From: an uncultured Bacteroides sp.
GTDB taxonomy: Bacteria > Bacteroidota > Bacteroidia > Bacteroidales > Bacteroidaceae
DNA length: 6,028 nucleotides
Assembly: GCA_902472795.1 (NCBI GenBank)
Contig: CABROZ010000122.1
Span: 1 to 6,028 of the forward strand
Direction of reading: 5' to 3'
Shown: piece after piece, positions 5,901 through 6,028 of the stretch
Layout: every line of letters starts with the position of its first letter
Position numbering within the stretch: the first letter of the stretch is position 1
The notes under the pieces: model-generated
The model's input: only the letters and a program-made list of their open reading frames with translations
What the model was told of the DNA's origin: nothing
Database searches by the model: none
Made by a program: the position numbers and the translations under genes

Positions 5901-6028
5901 CAAGACGGGAAAGACCTGGCCTGCATTGCCGAGATGTATGTACTCGACAAAGACGGCGAACGCCTGTCGCGTGAACCCTGGACCGTGAAGTATGCCGACA
6001 GCGAAGACGTAGCTCACGTCAACCGTTC
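2919..6028 (+). CDS. Secreted GH43-GH35 fusion, probable beta-galactan/beta-galactoside hydrolase (3' end beyond window)
   Basis: An open frame of 1036 codons plus two bases runs off the window. Residues 1-22 form a signal peptide (MKKLFWSLALLFG...LLKA) with signal-peptidase I cleavage likely before Gln23, so the enzyme is exported. Residues about 30-340 are a GH43 five-bladed propeller resembling exo-beta-1,3-galactanases: AHGGG at 47-51, WYGE at 61-64, ERP with Glu124, Glu229 in SREAPAVFK as likely catalytic acid, and Gln286 in AQSTYV. The usual GH43 Asp base is not seen. Residues about 345-670 are a complete GH35 barrel with ENEYG (Glu502 acid/base) and CSEFWSGW (Glu578 nucleophile). Jelly-roll beta-galactosidase domains follow, around 690-800 and 865-925. 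From about 945 a discoidin-like (F5/8C) module begins and is cut by the window edge. The GH35 part should remove terminal beta-galactose and the GH43 part may remove galactose from beta-1,3-galactan. Substrate is inferred. The gene is divergent from fusA2 and no susC/susD is visible. Codons are GC-rich (39 of 60 bases at 4801-4860). Confidence 0.93.
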   Translation, partial: MKKLFWSLALLFGIGCSALLKAQPTTTNNAIVPGKVWNDTEGNPINAHGGGILYHEGTYYWYGEYKKGKTILPEWATWECYRTDVTGVSCYSSQDLMNWKFEGIALPAVKDDPNHDLHPSKVLERPKVIYNQRTGKFVMWAHVESADYSKACAGVAVSDSPTGPFTYLGSFRPNDAMSRDQTVFVDDNGRAYQFYSSENNATLYISELTDDYLRPSGRFTRNFIGQSREAPAVFKHDGKYYMLSSGCTGWDPNQAELAVADSIMGPWTVIGNPCTGPDADKTFYAQSTYVQQVMGKKDCYIAMFDRWNKKDLENSLYVWLPISFENGKITIPWRDQWNFDSFAQQPRFEAGKGTFLLNGKPFIVKAAELHYPRIPKPYWDQRIKLCKALGMNTICLYVFWNAHESQPGVFNFEGQNDLAEFCRLCQQNDMYVILRPGPYVCAEWEMGGLPWWLLKKKDIRLRESDAYFLERVAIFEEAVANEVKDLTIANGGPIIMVQVENEYGSYGESKQYVSQIRDIVRKNFGNVTLFQCDWASNFTKNGLHDLIWTMNFGTGANIDQQFARLKELRPNSPLMCSEFWSGWFDKWGANHETRPAADMIAGIDEMLSKGISFSLYMTHGGTNWGHWAGANSPGFAPDVTSYDYDAPISESGQTTPKYWELRKTLEKYMDGKKQAKVPALIKPISIPAFQFTEMAPLFANLPAAKKDENIRTMEEYDQGFGSILYRTTLPETKVPALLTVNEAHDYAQIFIDGKYIGKLDRRNGEKQITLPACRKGAQLDILVEAMGRINFGRAIKDFKGITKNVELTIDMNGYPFVCDLKNWEVFNIEDTYEFYKGMKFEPIRSLKDEQGQRIPGCYRATFNVKKPSDTFLNFETWGKGLVYVNGYALGRIWEIGPQQTLYVPGCWLKKGENEILVFDIVGPKEAKSEGLREPLLDQLQVSKPLTHRTEGQNLDLSAEKPVLSGSFKPGNGWQEVKFDQPVSGRYICLEALSSQDGKDLACIAEMYVLDKDGERLSREPWTVKYADSEDVAHVNR

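Noticed and set aside
4911..6017. 368-codon open frame on the minus strand inside the hydrolase gene
   Set aside because: The plus strand encodes recognisable GH35 and jelly-roll sequence throughout. The antisense frame stays open because of GC-rich third-position bias and shows no known domain.

Overview
The window looks like chromosome of a gut Bacteroides or a close relative in Bacteroidales. The evidence is an EF-G2-type translation factor, a secreted multidomain galactoside hydrolase with an 'AQ' signal-peptidase I site, TAnnTTTG-type -7 promoter elements, absence of clear Shine-Dalgarno sequences, and AT-rich intergenic DNA beside GC-richer coding DNA. Species cannot be decided from this stretch.

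Layout: 1-449 has no convincing gene. It is AT-rich and holds a 22-bp tandem repeat, a well-formed 47-nt stem-loop and an AT-rich inverted repeat just past the 3' end of the next gene. 450-2606 (minus) is a complete 718-codon EF-G paralogue that matches the fusA2/EF-G2 class. It carries substitutions in the GTPase motifs and an extra block of about 28 residues in domain IV. 2607-2918 is a divergent intergenic region with a candidate promoter for each flanking gene and a 16-bp dyad, TATGTT-N4-AACATA, of the CRP-family kind. 2919-6028 (plus) is the 5' part of a large secreted enzyme, cut by the window edge. It joins a GH43 module resembling exo-beta-1,3-galactanases to a complete GH35 beta-galactosidase module and the start of a C-terminal discoidin-like domain.

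How the parts may fit: in Bacteroides thetaiotaomicron, EF-G2 is reported to support translocation without GTP hydrolysis, to accumulate in carbon starvation, and to be activated by the CRP-family regulator Cur (BT4338). The dyad lies about 67 bp upstream of the predicted fusA2 start point, where a class I CRP-type activator would act. The divergent enzyme would strip galactose from beta-galactans in the periplasm or outside the cell. A starvation translation factor next to a carbohydrate scavenging enzyme makes joint control plausible, but the sequence does not prove it. No susC/susD pair, transposase, CRISPR array, tRNA or rRNA is visible.
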